A stretch of 64,000 nucleotides of DNA from Hofstenia miamia. Lineage: Eukaryota; Xenacoelomorpha; Acoela; Hofsteniidae. The position numbers and the translations under genes are program-made. Positions 24,101 to 35,870 of this stretch are shown here, one piece after another. Where the stretch lies: contig CABFPE010000443.1 in assembly GCA_900660155.1 (NCBI GenBank), forward strand, positions 174,755 to 238,754, in the 5' to 3' direction. The notes beneath the pieces were generated by a model, which searched no databases, had not been told where the DNA came from, and worked only from the letters and a program-made list of their open reading frames with translations. Every line of letters begins with the position of its first letter. Position 1 is the first letter of the stretch.

Positions 24101-27100
24101 ATTCCACCCTCAAATAGTAATATGTATCCAATAAGAACTTTGATAGTGAACCCATATATTGCTTTCTAAGTGTTTAGGGCTTCAAAGGATTAGAGAATTT
24201 GATCTTTTCATCATTCATGCAGATTCCTTAGCAATCCAATTTATATATGATACTTAGTACTTTTCCATTATTCCAATATTACAAAACAGTTTTCATGAAT
24301 CAGCGTGTAACAAACTAAAAATTTTTTTCCAGCAAATAGTCGCACTACGAAGTGCTACTGAATTTGAATACAAAATAGATAAAGCTGAAGAAACCAACTT
24401 GTCATTTTTAAGTGACAACGAGAACTGAAATTAAAATCATGAGACTTTTTTCAATATTGAATACATTCTACGTCAATTAAATGATGTAACCTTCTCGACA
24501 AAACAAGAATCCAATATCACAAAAAAGAGATATTCTCAGAATATATCCACAGGAAACGAAAATAGGGAAGGCACAAAACTTTCGGATGCTTTAAGCACTG
24601 TGAGTGGGGACATCACAGCTATGAAATATGGATTGTTTCGTGGGTTATAATTACAACGATATACTTGTTGAATGGCATCAGAAATTAATTATTCATAGAA
24701 ATTTGAATCTTTTTTATTAAAACTACTATCTTTATAGTGAATTCTTTTACTTCATCAGCACTAGGTAAACCAAATTTATCCCTTAGCTAGGAGTTCTGCA
24801 ATTCATCCGGAGAAGCTTTTCGAATTTTCAAGTTTGACTACATTTTCTTCTCAATACTGCTAAATACTAATATTAGCTTGAGATGATGTGAATATTTAGT
24901 ATAGGAGATGTTCAACAATGCAGATTTTGCGATCTGCCTTTGAGTTAAATGAAATGTTCCCACACTTACTATTAGCGTTGCCATCGTAATGAGCTCTTTT
25001 TAAAACCATAATTTCCACAATCCGGATCATGTGTTAATGAAAATTTTAGAAGCTAAGCAATCCTAATGTTTGAGACGACTTTTAAACACTTCTTCGGGGT
25101 GTTTTGCAATGCAATGTACGCTTCTACACACTGCGTGACAACAGTAAACTAATTGCGTGGTTAACAATGCAGTTTTTTTGTTACCCAATTACTCACTGTG
25201 TGCAGAACCTGAATGTCTAGCCAGTGTCGCATCACAAAGCACACAAAATATTTATTGTTATTTAGCAAAATTTAAAACAGCTTTAAAAATATTTACCATT
25301 ACTGGATGTCATTTTGATTATTACTGGAATGTTGACAATTTCTTAAAACAAAACTTGGCCTCATTTTTGTTTGTTAAATTTATTTTGCAGGGGCCGTCAT
25401 TTAAGTGGGTCTTGATTCATCCCAAGCTCTTAAAATTGTGGAGATATTTCTTAGTAACGAATTTTCATTAGATATATTTGCATTTGCCATAACTCTTTGT
25501 ACAGACAAGTGTTCAGCATAAGAACTACAGCTTTGATGGCTACACTGGTTTGGGTAGTGGCTATTGGGATTGATGCTCCACATATGAGGTTCTTTGGTTA
25601 TGCATCCCATTCCTTCAGCTTAGCACTCCACTGTGCAGTAGAAATACATAGCGATTGGTGGTACAGTGTGTTCTTCTACACAGGATTCGCTTTTCTTTCT
25701 CCTGCTTTTGTTACAGCTTGGTGTTACTATAATATTTGGAAGTCTGCAACTAGTAATTTTTTATCTTAAATCACATATTTCCTTAAAAATCTAGAGTTAA
25801 CTATTGGTACTACTACTTTTTGTAGACGTCTTACTTATGAAGAAATTTAGTCGTTGTATTTGATTTATAATTTTAACTCATTTTTTGCAATTTATGCGTC
25901 ATATTGTGATAAGCGCTAGCTAATATTGTGAATTCTAATTTCACACGTTTTCACATTTACGGTTCAAACTTTATAAATGAAATCTGATAAAAATGTATCC
26001 TGTGAAAAATAGCGAAAAGAATATTTATAAATTATATTTGGAAAACACTGTGTATTCTTTAAAAGTGTATCTATCTAAATTTTAACATTTCATTCTTACG
26101 CCCTACTTTCTATATTACTGAAATTAATAAAAAATGGAAATAACAGAGGTTTTACAAATATTTTTTAGAAATGTCAAAAAAATTCAGTGAACAGCGTCGT
26201 AAAGAAAATCGTCAAATGACAATTTCTCTGATTATAATTTTCTGTGTCTTACTCATCTGCTGGGCGCCACTGTGTGTTTTAGTCGTCTTAGTTGCAATCA
26301 AGCCTACATTTTATATCCCATTCGGTATTCAAATTAATCTCAATAATATGGAATAAATACTCCTTAACATATACATAACATATATATTGCTTTTACACTA
26401 TACGAGTTATTTCATGAAATATCATAAATTAACTTTAATATATTGCAGACAATGAAAAATTTAAAAAAATATTTATTTTTCTAAATATAATACAGAAATG
26501 CTGCTTGATTTGTATAGTTGCATATAACAAGGTTTTCTATGTGTTCTTTCATATATTTTTTGATTATATATATATATATGTATATATATTTTATATATAT
26601 ATAATATTATGTAAGAGAAGCAATATTTACAAAAATTATGTCATCATGTATGTGTAGTATATATTTTAGCATATATAATTATATCATTAAATATTTTTAA
26701 CACAATCATTAAATTTTTAATGTTCTTAAATTTATTTTATAAATAGGCAGAAACAAAAATATAAGTAGTTTGCTAAAATATATTTGAAAGAATTTTCTTT
26801 ATAAAGGTTTTACTGAGACGTTTTCAAATATAAGTTCCATTACATAGTTTGAGTGAAAATGAATATGTGCTATTTTAATCCGAAAATTATTTATAGATAA
26901 AATCGGACCTGATAAATAGCAAGACTGATGAAATATATATTAACTTAAAAGTTGAATTTGCAGTTTTGCACTGCAGGTAAATTTTAGAATTCATTTGGCT
27001 AACTAAAACATTTCAAAATATCACCATTGTCACTTGATCTCCATGTAAACAATATTACAATAAATATATTATATTTTAGAACTCATTCTCTGCTGTGAAA

Positions 27101-27225
27101 TTTGGGCACATGCAAATAGTGCAATCAATTTTATGGTGTACGGCTTCACACATTCTGGATTTCGTATGGCTTACCGCACTATTGGCAGTTGGCTTCTACC
27201 TATAATTTTTAAATCTCCGTCCTAA
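21023..27225 (+). CDS. Melatonin-receptor-like class A GPCR, receptor 2 (complete, five exons)
   Basis: Exons 21023-21173, 21394-21622, 25472-25752, 26169-26324 and 27080-27225 join through GT-AG introns of phases 1, 2, 1, 1 into 963 nt: 320 codons plus stop, a normal length for a compact class A receptor. The N-terminus is short with an N-glycosylation site (MNIS). Helix 1 has GIPGNI (the GN motif), helix 2 NLAIFD with the conserved Asp, helix 3 begins at TFCEF (the disulfide Cys) and ends SVNRY, followed by ICICHN as in melatonin receptors. Helix 6 has LICWAP and helix 7 NSAINFMVY. The opsin lysine position is H. The only ATG in frame at the 5' end is 21023. Plasma-membrane G-protein signalling is expected from the family; ligand unknown. 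Intron 2 holds a MITE and a minisatellite. Confidence 0.92.
21394..21622 (+). CDS. Receptor 2, exon 2 (helices 2-3)
   Basis: The acceptor is TCTCTTAG at 21386-21393. It encodes FSIGYFKHLRKVPHILVCNL, helix 2 with AIFDFG, an NVTF glycosylation site, the helix 3 Cys, and ends in the arginine of SVNR split by a phase 2 intron (donor at 21623). Confidence 0.9.
21729..22101. mobile_element. hAT-like MITE in receptor 2 intron 2
   Basis: The perfect inverted ends CAGGGTTTTCGAGT and ACTCGAAAACCCTG bound 373 bp. They are flanked by GTCGTAAT and GTCCTAAT, an 8-bp target duplication with one mismatch, as in hAT. The interior repeats GAGTTCGAGTTT-type motifs and has no coding capacity. Confidence 0.85.
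22531..22654. repeat. 19-bp minisatellite
   Basis: About seven diverged tandem units of the type GATAATACAGGTTCATTGA. It lies in intron 2 of receptor 2. The minus-strand frame across it is a by-product of the repeat. Confidence 0.85.
22655..25471 (+). other. Remainder of receptor 2 intron 2, no gene seen
   Basis: AT-rich intron. Small frames (23755-23988 and 25157-25471 on +) have no family resemblance; the second simply runs into exon 3 in another frame. A loosely open stretch near 24333-24650 was not recognised. Confidence 0.5.
25472..25752 (+). CDS. Receptor 2, exon 3 (helices 4-5)
   Basis: It follows TTCATTAG and reads YICICHNSLYRQVF, then helices 4 and 5. The donor GT is at 25753. It has the same length, phases and boundaries as 281-561 of receptor 1. 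Confidence 0.92.
26169..26324 (+). CDS. Receptor 2, exon 4 (third loop, helix 6)
   Basis: It follows TTTTTTAG and encodes MSKKFSEQRRKENRQMTISL, then helix 6 with CWAP. The donor is GTATTC at 26325. It matches 1175-1330 of receptor 1 in length. Confidence 0.9.
27080..27225 (+). CDS. Receptor 2, exon 5 (helix 7, tail, stop)
   Basis: It follows ATATTTTAG and encodes ELILCCEIWAHANSAINF, then MVYGFTHSGFRMAY and a short tail ending FKSPS and TAA. No long cytoplasmic tail is present. Confidence 0.9.
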
Positions 27226-28370
27226 AATGGAAAATATCCAAATTTCACTTAAATTATCACAAACCTATGATAGTTACATTCTTTATATTTTTTAATATTT
27301 ATTGCAGTTTTCCAATGTTATTGCATATTTTGCAACATTTTCTGTGATTTTACTTTATAATCACTCCCAAATTCCACTTGTTCATTAAAATATTCATATG
27401 CTTTCCTATTCTGATCGTTCAACGAAACAAACAGTTTAGATTACAAATAGGAAGACATTGAATTTTACAATCTTATCTATAGAGACCTCTGTAAATTTGT
27501 AAATAATGCGAAAAATATTTTTGTGATAATGCAAATATTTCTTTTTACGCGTTTAGTTTTCAGCGTTTGAGTAGCAATTTCATGTTCTTTTTTGAAATAG
27601 CAACAAACAAAAATGGATCTCAAATTCTTTAGAAGAAGGCATGCTTTGAGAACTTTTTCCAGATTCCAAAGAGAATTTTTGTGACTGTTACAAAGCGATA
27701 GCCACATACGAAAATGTCATGTTTAAACCCACTATACGACTCGATCATAGAAATATTGCTATTATATTACACACAAAATGTTTGAACATAAAAGTATTAA
27801 CAAAAACAATATAAATAATTAACATCTAAAGAAGTTCAAAGATTCAAATGCTTGACTTCTAAAATTGTTACTTAATCTGTTCTTCCATTCCAATCACTAT
27901 AAATAACTCCCGACTCAACCCGACCAGTCTAAGAGTGACCCGCAACTCGTCTACGCGTAGAGCTCGGTCAATCCGTTTCCCACCCTGGTTTATATTAGTA
28001 AACGAGCAAAATATGCTCGAAGACATAAACACATTTAAGTTTATATATATACTATGGGTTTTATATTGAGCGCCCGCAAGCAGTTCGCCGTTTAATGTCA
28101 AAAAAATCACAAATTGAGAATGCGTGATAGCCTTAGGGTTCCTTTAATAGCCACGCACCAAGTTTGGGCTCAAGGGGAGCAATTCTAAAAAATACATAAA
28201 AATTAAAAAAATGTCGAAAAAATTGGATTTATTGGCCATTTCATTAATTATAAATGTGTTTTTAAATTAATTTTTACTTTTTTTTTAAAATTTGGGCGTT
28301 TTGAAATATCTGATATTATTTTCAAGTTGATATTAAAAGTTTTTCCCAGTAAAAATGAGGTCTGGTTCCG
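27226..28370. other. Spacer after receptor 2, no gene recognised
   Basis: AT-rich, apart from a more GC-rich patch at about 27900-28150 with CGAC/GAGC-type short motifs. No element ends were identified. Confidence 0.45.
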
Positions 28371-28379
28371 GCCATGTCA

Positions 28380-29475
28380 AAAATTCCAACATGTACAAAC
28401 TCAAGAAACTACAAACAATCAAAGTGATTATTTATACAATTACATCTATAATATTCAATATCGAGGCATACAATCAATTAAATTACAGAAATATCTGAAA
28501 ATAACCACTCCTTATTTTTCAAAATAGGATTTATACTTAAGACCAATAAACTAAAAGATCTAATAGGCCTAAAGGCAAAAACCAATGTTGAAAACCTTTC
28601 CAAAGTAGTATATGAAAATACTTGCACCTGTGAGGCACAATACATTGGAAAGACATCAAGAAATTTACAATCAAGAATTAAAGAACACAAAAATCAATCG
28701 ACCATCTCCGATCTTGGAGTTGTACTGGATAGAAGATTAAATTTCAATGACCACGTTATCAGTCATTCCAAGAAACTCATCAGGACTTTCCATCTTATAA
28801 AAAAGTTACACAGGTTATCAATTTCGCGAAATCACGCTTCGAAACTTTTCAACAGTCTGTTTTTGGCCCAGCTTAGATACGGGATAACTGTTTGGGTTGG
28901 ATCTTCTTTTATCCACAAGATTGACTATATCCAGGAAAAGTTCGTCAAGTCAGGCATTATAGACTCTTTCAAAAGCATTCATTCACCTGTGAAAAAGCGG
29001 ATGAAAATTTTTATTCCATCATACCAAATACGGAGCATTCCCTTAATGACATGATTATTCAGAGGCAATCCTAAGCGGAAACACAACTGAGAACAAAGAA
29101 GCCGCCCACTGATGCTCTTTCGTGCAGAAAGTTCTTAAAACTGTTCCCTGATAGACATCTACGATCGTATTAAACTAATTAATTAGTCAGATGTATTCTG
29201 ATTATTTAAATACATTGTTTATTTGTTTCATTTCATTGTTTCATCACCTAAAGAACTGTGATGAGAAATTTACATATAAACTTTTATCCAAGGCAATTGA
29301 TAATTTTCAACTAAGCATCATGGAATCAATTTATATAGAATTAAAGTAACCAAGCTTAAACAGAAAAGATGAATATAAATGCAAACTAAATTTACCGAAG
29401 ATGTTATAAAAATTTTAATTTGATGAGTATTTTGAGGATTTTATAAGTGACATGCCGAAACATGTTAAATAAATG
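28380..29475 (+). mobile_element. Penelope-like retroelement remnant with GIY-YIG region
   Basis: A stretch at about 28535-28700 reads as a GIY-YIG nuclease core (CTCEAQYIGKTSRNLQSRIK, then EHKN), the C-terminal domain of Penelope-like elements. After an inserted LINE piece, 29265-29400 gives the expected continuation (KLLSKAIDNFQLSIMESIYI). Downstream, 29420-29475 carries a TTGATGAG ... CCGAAACATGTTAAATAAA tract like the hammerhead-bearing ends of this family. The element is fragmentary and old; no reverse transcriptase is left upstream. Confidence 0.72.
28703..29262 (+). mobile_element. LINE fragment inserted in the Penelope-like remnant
   Basis: It reads DLGVVLDRRLNFNDHVISHS, then KKLIRTFHLIKKL and LAQLRYGITVW. 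This is the region after the polymerase core in Jockey/CR1-like LINEs (LGVILD-LSF--HI; --Y-S--W). No polymerase core or endonuclease is present here. Boundaries are inferred from where the GIY-YIG reading breaks off and resumes. Confidence 0.65.
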
Positions 29476-29934
29476 ATGTCTTTCTTTTTTAAATTCATTC
29501 ATAAGCTATATATTATTGTTTCCTAAGTCTTAGAATCATGTGAATTGATATTTTGACTACGCAGATAGTACTGCATTGATTTTCCTTAACCAGTGATAAG
29601 CCATGGTAAAAGAAAGTTTTTATTTTTCATGGTAATAATAAATTACCAAAAATATTTTTGAAAGTGTTACCTTATGGCTAAGTTGTTTTACCTTAGAATA
29701 TAATGCATAGTTTAATGCTGATACAAAATCAATGTAATTTTTTGTCAGTCTTAAAAATTAGCATCTTTTCTTAACCCTTAAAGCGTCTCTTAATTTATCA
29801 AAATGCGCCTATAGCTAATGATGAGAGCTTGATTAGGAAGTACCTATTTGAAAACAAAAACTTTTTTAATTGCGTTTGTCCTAAAAAAGGTTCTATTTTT
29901 ACTTCCGATATATCTTACAAAGGTGGAAAATTAT

Positions 29935-30016
29935 GAGTGCGTAAAATTACGCCATAGGCGCGAGAACTCCAGCCTAGTTTGTGTCTAAGCGGCCATGTCG
30001 TAATTTTACGCTCTCT
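29935..30016. repeat. Hairpin with GCGTAAAATTACG arms
   Basis: GAGTGCGTAAAATTACGCCA is followed about 30 bases later by its near reverse complement (ATGTCGTAATTTTACGCTCTC). The arm core is itself partly palindromic. It may be a tiny foldback element or a structured RNA element; nothing else supports either. Confidence 0.55.
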
Positions 30017-30275
30017 GAGCTTTGTACAAAGAAAACGCTATTTAATAGTATATTAAACGTTGGATGAGCCCTACAGAAGTTAGAGATATTGGCCATGGAA
30101 AATGCATAAATTTTCTGAAAATAAGAAGCACTGCCAGGTATTCAGTGATAAATTAAGAGACTTGTAAACTTGAAAAGAGTATGGATATAATTCACCCAGA
30201 TTAGCTTTGGTTGCAGATGTAATGAAGTGAATATACATGAAAAAATTGACAAGGTCACTCACCTTGGCCTAAAAA

Positions 30276-30503
30276 TTATTGAACATGACAAGCATTTTGC
30301 ACTGCATATTTGTTGTCAACAAGAAGAATGGCATTAATATTACTCACTAAATGATTGTCTAATTTAATCCCATCCATTTGTTCACATTTCAACAATGGTG
30401 ACAAAACTATGGCATAGGCATAGCAGCCGTCTTCAAATTCTACAAGGTTGTTTAAAGGCAGAACTAGCAGCCATTCACATAAATTGATGGGAAAGACAGC
30501 CAA
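30276..30503 (-). other. Unrecognised minus-strand open frame
   Basis: 75 codons beginning MAVFPINLCEWLLVLPLNNL. Its composition is more protein-like than most spurious frames here, and a strong donor-like AAGGTGAGT lies just downstream on the same strand (near 30258), but a stop precedes it in this frame. No family recognised. It may be a relic. Confidence 0.25.
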
Positions 30504-31585
30504 AGACCTGTATCTGAGGTCCTTTGTCCTATGCTAATTAAAGTCAGAGGGCAAAAAATCACGCTCTACAGTAGTCAATGAACATTAGACAATTTTTGAT
30601 GAACCCTGTATACTCTACATTCTCATCTTTAATCTACAAATTGGCGTGTGTTATAAAATTCAGAATTTATACCAAATTCAAACAAAGTACAGCCCAGCAG
30701 TATGCTTGTTGAATAATGCACGGGTATATATTTCTTATTCATTTATTTGTGTTAAACATGCAGTAATGAAACCATAATAAAAGTGTCAAATGTATTAAAA
30801 CACATAGCGACGCATCAAACTCTGGAGCAAAATAAAGTAATAAATAAAAATACATATTTTAGGCTCTCGTAATAGTGTAGCATAATCCATCACATAAGCT
30901 GCTGAAAACCAAGATCGAAGAAAAGGAAAGAAAGAAGATGATTAAACTCAATTGAGCAAATTAAGCGATGAAATCTGCTAACCAAGATTTATAAATCAAA
31001 TAAAGAAATGTAGTAGCAAGTACTTGCCGATAAATTAATTTGGCAAAAATCTGAGGGCGAAATCACTTCTCCTTATTTTTAGTAAACTAGGCAGAAGCGT
31101 CTTAGTAATTTAAAAATCATCAGGTACTTGTTATAATTGAAAGTATAAATAGATTAGAAACATTGTAACAATTGTTGAAGTATATTTTTCGTAAAGCTTA
31201 TTTTGCTCTTGAACCCGGTTTGATTAACTATTGCAAATGTCTAGCTAATTAGGTAAATAACAGTTTTTTACGATTGGTTACATTTTGACATTTGAAGAAT
31301 AGGCTATTAATAAAAAAACTATGTTGACCTTAGTTTGTGGAAAGTGCAACTTTGTACACATCAATATACAGCCAGCATAATGGAATTTCGCATTGCTGAA
31401 AGAAAATTAACTGCACTGAAAAACTCAAAAATTTTGGTGGGTTTTTTTATAAATAAATCTCTGACATTTCACCTGTATTGATAATTTTTGAAAAGGTATT
31501 TGCGATATTATTTTTAGTTAGTTTTACAGATATTTATTTTAGGAAAAGTTATCAATTTTATGCTTGTTATTTTTTCAAATTTATA
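30504..31585. other. Spacer, no gene recognised
   Basis: AT-rich DNA without recognisable coding sequence, element ends or repeats. Confidence 0.45.
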
Positions 31586-31589
31586 CATC

Positions 31590-31700
31590 TTGTTTTGTTA
31601 TTTCAATACATCATTAATTTGTATTTGTTTTTCACAATTTTCAGTGATTTACCTTCTAAATACTATGCATCATGTTTTATTATTATTGAATAATACATTA
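31590..31700 (+). repeat. Local duplication, copy a (mate 32175-32280)
   Basis: The tract ending AAATACTATGCATCATGTTT recurs about 575 bases downstream with the same preceding order (TTTTGTTATTTCAA, then a TGTATTT tract). It is an old local duplication or two copies of a short repeat; function unknown. Confidence 0.6.
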
Positions 31701-32174
31701 TATTAACTGTGTTTGCCTACCCATTTACAAACATTTGTACATATAGAAGAAGAATTTCAACATGGATTGTAGCTAATTTGACAAAGCAAATTTGTGTTTT
31801 CACATTTCTACCAATGGAAATTCGCATGTATAATGATGCATCTTCTACAGTGCAGTGAAAAATACTAAATGCTAATCAAGACAATGTGCTACTTTGCATG
31901 ACGTAAAATAATAAATCAAATTTGTGACTATTCAAATTGGTGTGTCAAAAATAATTCGAATTTAGGCAAGGCAACCTGAGCTGATGATTTCAAATACATA
32001 TACACACAAATAACAAAGCACGCAATATACTTTATATCTTTAAATATATTGTTTTGTTTTCATTACTTTATTTGTATTAGAATATTTCTTGTTTAACCAT
32101 GCATGTTTAAATTTCTATTTTTAACCATCAATTGAATTTGTAGTGAGAGATTTAATACATATCCCTTGTTTTTG

Positions 32175-32280
32175 TTATTTCAAGCAATACATTATTACAT
32201 TGTATTTCTTCAAAATTCTTCGCGATTTGCTTCCTAAATACTATGCATCATGTTTCATTGTTGTTGAAGGTTTCATTGTA
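32175..32280 (+). repeat. Local duplication, copy b
   Basis: Mate of 31590-31700 in the same orientation, with scattered substitutions and small length changes. Confidence 0.6.
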
Positions 32281-32379
32281 TTAAGTGTGTTAATTTAGCA
32301 TTGGCCAATAAAATATTGCCTACTAGAATGACATCATTGAGTAGAACAGTAATTTACTACATTATAGTAGCTGAAAACA

Positions 32380-32900
32380 ACAATTTATGTTATGAGTATA
32401 CTTCTGAAAGCCCATTCTCTGACCACTGTTTTATTTCTATCAAATTTCATAAGTCTCATTCAACCAAAAAAATAACATAAAATGGATTAAAGCTCGTGAA
32501 AAATGTATTGAAAATATTAATAATTTTAAATCATCCCTCTCATCAGAAAATTGGTTTCCTGTATGTTCTACATCAAATTTAAATGAAATGCTGGAAAAAA
32601 TTTTAAAAATTTTGTCTTAACAGATTTTGCACTGAAAATAAAATAATGGTCAAACCCACTACAAACTCCAAAGGAAATAATACTTTTTCGAATAAACCTT
32701 GAATAACTGAAACTTGCAAAGAATTTTTTCGAGAAAAGTACAAAGCGTTTAACGTCTTATGAATTCCCTACCTGCAAGAATTTTGCGCCTTTAAAAAGGT
32801 TAGAAATGCATCGAATATTGAATCTCGTAAGGAATTCAACGAATTCATTAAAAAATGAATATGCGCGCCTTTTAAGTAAGCTATAATTATTTACACTGTT
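32380..32900 (+). pseudogene. Decayed LINE, endonuclease end and linker
   Basis: It reads SPFSDHCFISIKFH, the SDH motif that closes the apurinic-like endonuclease domain of Jockey/CR1-like LINEs, followed by a lysine-rich linker with many stops and frame changes. With 34270-35600 it appears to be one element interrupted by about 1.3 kb of other DNA. Confidence 0.6.
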
Positions 32901-34265
32901 TGAATTAGGGTTATGATGGATCATTCAGTGCAATGGAATTTAGTGACACCTGTTTCATAGAAATAGGATATGGGACTAATTTTTTTCAATGGGACTAGAG
33001 CGACTGGACTCATAAATGAGAAAACTGGGGCCATGGATTTCAGACTCCTACTCAAAATGTTTGCCAAATTAGAAGGTATTCGGTGTGACATTGCACCAAG
33101 AAAATTTTATGAGACTGGGACCAATAATTTTTTGGTATTGAAACTCTTACTTGAATACAAGAAAGGGAAAGTCTTACATTTCTAAGAATATTGAGTCTTG
33201 AGGAATAAAGTTATACATTTTTGTGCAAATATTAGTATGAGATATTTATGTGGCCATCAACATTCATTGAATTTTTGCATTCAAAATATGGGACTACATG
33301 CAGTGTTATTAAACATTTCCATAAATTTCGCGCATTATTTTGACTTGAATCATGCAGTTTAAATTGTAATTTTCAACTATTTTAGATTGCCGGACTTCAA
33401 AAATAGCGCTGAAGATAGGTATGTAATATTTTAGAAATCTGTAAGCTAATAATTGATTATTGGTAGCGAAGAATCATCAAAAACCAATTAAAATTTTCAT
33501 TTCAAATTTTTTTTCACTTGGTATTTAATTCTGAAGAATTAACTAATTTGATCATTTCAATAAAAAAACTCTGAACTAAATTATTTTTACGTTACTTGAT
33601 GTCAAATCTACTTCCTTCCGCAAAATGGATTGGTAGATTTCATAAATATCCAAGAAAATTTAAAAATTTGATAATTCACTTTTGCGTTAAAATTTAAAAT
33701 TATGCAGGTCTTGCTCACCTCTGCTTAAAATATCATGGTGCTTGACTGCAAAATTTAGCTCCTTTTACCGCACATAGTGCAGAAGACGAGCATTTTTAAG
33801 CACCAAATGGAAACAAGTGCATTTCTACATGCGAATAAAATTTTACAAGTGTTTTAATATGCAGTCTATACCACGTATAGCACAGAATTATGGAAGTTTT
33901 AATATTAAATAAAACGTGACAATTTCAAGCCATTTACTATAAAAACAAACAAACAAACAAACATTTTGCAGATTAAGTTGACCATCTTGCTATAATTGTT
34001 TTATCAACATTTTGTTTCATTTTTCAAATGTTCTAGGGGATGCTAATTTCACTTAATAAATATATCAGGGATACTTAGCATCCACTAGCATCCCCTTGGC
34101 AACGTGCCTGCTTTCAAGTGAAAGTTCAAAATGGAAGCTAATACATGAAATTACAAATTATAAGCGATCAAAATCAAGCTCAATTGATTTGATAAAAGAT
34201 TAGAAAGGAAACAATCTTAATAACGATTTAGAAATATCTAATGAACTAAATATGACTTTTTGACA
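32901..34265. other. Sequence separating the two LINE parts, no gene recognised
   Basis: It contains a 71-codon frame at 32970-33185 of no known family, and a small foldback (GGGGATGCTA at about 34036 against TAGCATCCCC at about 34087). AT-rich otherwise. It may be an insertion in the LINE, but its ends were not recognised. Confidence 0.4.
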
Positions 34266-34269
34266 TTAG

Positions 34270-35600
34270 AAAATACAATGGCCCCCTCGTTCAGTACGAA
34301 AATGTTTTACGCAAAATTTTTATATCCGAATTTTCTTTCCACTTAAAACCAACAAATCAAGTGGTCCCTCAAGCATTCCCTCATGGGCTCTTAAAATTAT
34401 GGCAAACACCATTGTAAATCCCTTAAAATTGCTCATATTATTCTAATTTTTAAGAAAAACGATCCATCAATTGCCACTAAGTATATTGACAAATCTCAAT
34501 TACTTCAATTACTAAAATATTCAATTAATCATAACATCCTAATTGAAAAACTATCGTACTTAGGATTTTCTTATAGTAGTAAGCAATTGATAACTATTTA
34601 CCTCAATCAAAGATTCCAGAGAGTTAAGTTAAATATTTTTTTTGGAATGGTTACCGGTTTAGAATGGGTTCCCTCAAGGTACGATTCTAGGTCCTCTTCT
34701 TTTAGTGTTTATTTAAATGGCATGCATTCTACAACTAACTACAATTTATCCAATATGTCGATGACACCTGCATTTTCAGTGAAAATTCATCAATGCACCT
34801 AGCAGTGGAATCCATAGAATCATAGAATATTCAAAATATTTGTATATGCACAAGTTGAATATTGATTAAGCTCAGACAGAATTTTATATTTTACAGCAAA
34901 ATAAAAGCAATTACGATGTTTCTGCAGTGACTTTAAGTGTAAATAATATTAATATTCCTATTTTAGACACTTTCAAGTATATAGGAGTAATTATTGACTC
35001 AAAGTTAAAAGTTCATTGCTCACATCAACTTAATAGTTAGAAAATTAACTATAGGTATAAAAAGTATAACACTAGTAGTTAAGCAGTTACCACCAGTCAA
35101 TTCTTCCATGCTTTTATTATGAGTCACTTTAATTACGCAAACATTTTATTTACTGACCTAAGCAAATTGCTTTATAAAAACTTAATATTCAATTCAAATG
35201 GGCATTAAATTTCTAAACGAAAAACTCATCGAAAACTAAGCATTACATTTCTAGGTTAATTTTTCCTAAACAACTCGTCATATTGACATTCTTCAAGCTA
35301 ATCAGCAGCCTACCACTTTATGATACGATTAAAATACTGGCATTTACTCAAGCATAATTCAAGATCAAAACATTTTGCATGTGTTAATTATAAGAAAAAC
35401 ATTTTAAAGAAATTGTTCACTAATGTGACCATTCGAACCTGGAGCTTCCTACCTAAAGAAATTGAAAACATTGAAAAATTAAAATCCTTTAAAAAGTATT
35501 TAAGAATCTTCCTTAAGCAAAAATATATTTCTACTAAATTATGGCTAGGATACACATTTTATAGCAATGAATACTCTATAACTCAGTATTAAAATAGTAA
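34270..35600 (+). pseudogene. Decayed LINE reverse transcriptase and C-terminus
   Basis: Recognisable pieces in order: a Trp-Ala-Leu-Lys-Ile stretch and IAHII-IFKKNDPSIAT (finger region), INHNILIEKLSYLGFS (motif A neighbourhood), GP-type VYLNGM with a degraded Asp-Asp, KYIGVIIDSKLKVH, and at 35320-35592 a C-terminal tail with LPKEIENIEKLKSFKKYLR. Many stops and frame changes. A related tail occurs at 59490-59905. Confidence 0.75.
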
Positions 35601-35784
35601 TATACATGTTGTAATTTATCCGTAGTCTGGAAGAATTGTTTTTGTAATTTATGTGATTTGTATACATGTGCTTTGTGATTTTTTGACGCTATTCAAATAA
35701 ATGATCAGTTATTTAATTGTGAACATTTATCTGAATAAAGAATCTATTATCTTATTTATTGCTTAATAAGAACATGCAGATATA

Positions 35785-35809
35785 TTTCGACTTACAAAGT
35801 CATCGTCAG
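35785..35809 (-). ncRNA. Hammerhead-ribozyme-like core
   Basis: On the minus strand the order is CTGACGA, then a 5-bp stem (GACTT/AAGTC) with a 3-base loop, then GAAA. This fits the hammerhead catalytic core (CUGANGA, stem II, GAAA). Penelope-like elements are known to carry minimal hammerheads in their terminal repeats, and such debris is abundant in this window. Stems I and III are not convincing from inspection, so activity is doubtful. Confidence 0.55.
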
Positions 35810-35870
35810 TTTTTTTACAAATTATTCTCTTTAAATTGGAAATCTGTTAATTTCTATTCTTGCCAATATA

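Noticed and set aside
25157-25471. 104-codon frame just before receptor 2 exon 3
   Set aside because: Different frame from the receptor, no domain, and it runs through the splice acceptor into exon 3 by chance.
21393-25769. Reading the receptors as opsins
   Set aside because: The helix 7 position of the retinal-binding lysine is histidine in both copies, and the NRY-ICICHN stretch fits melatonin receptors better.
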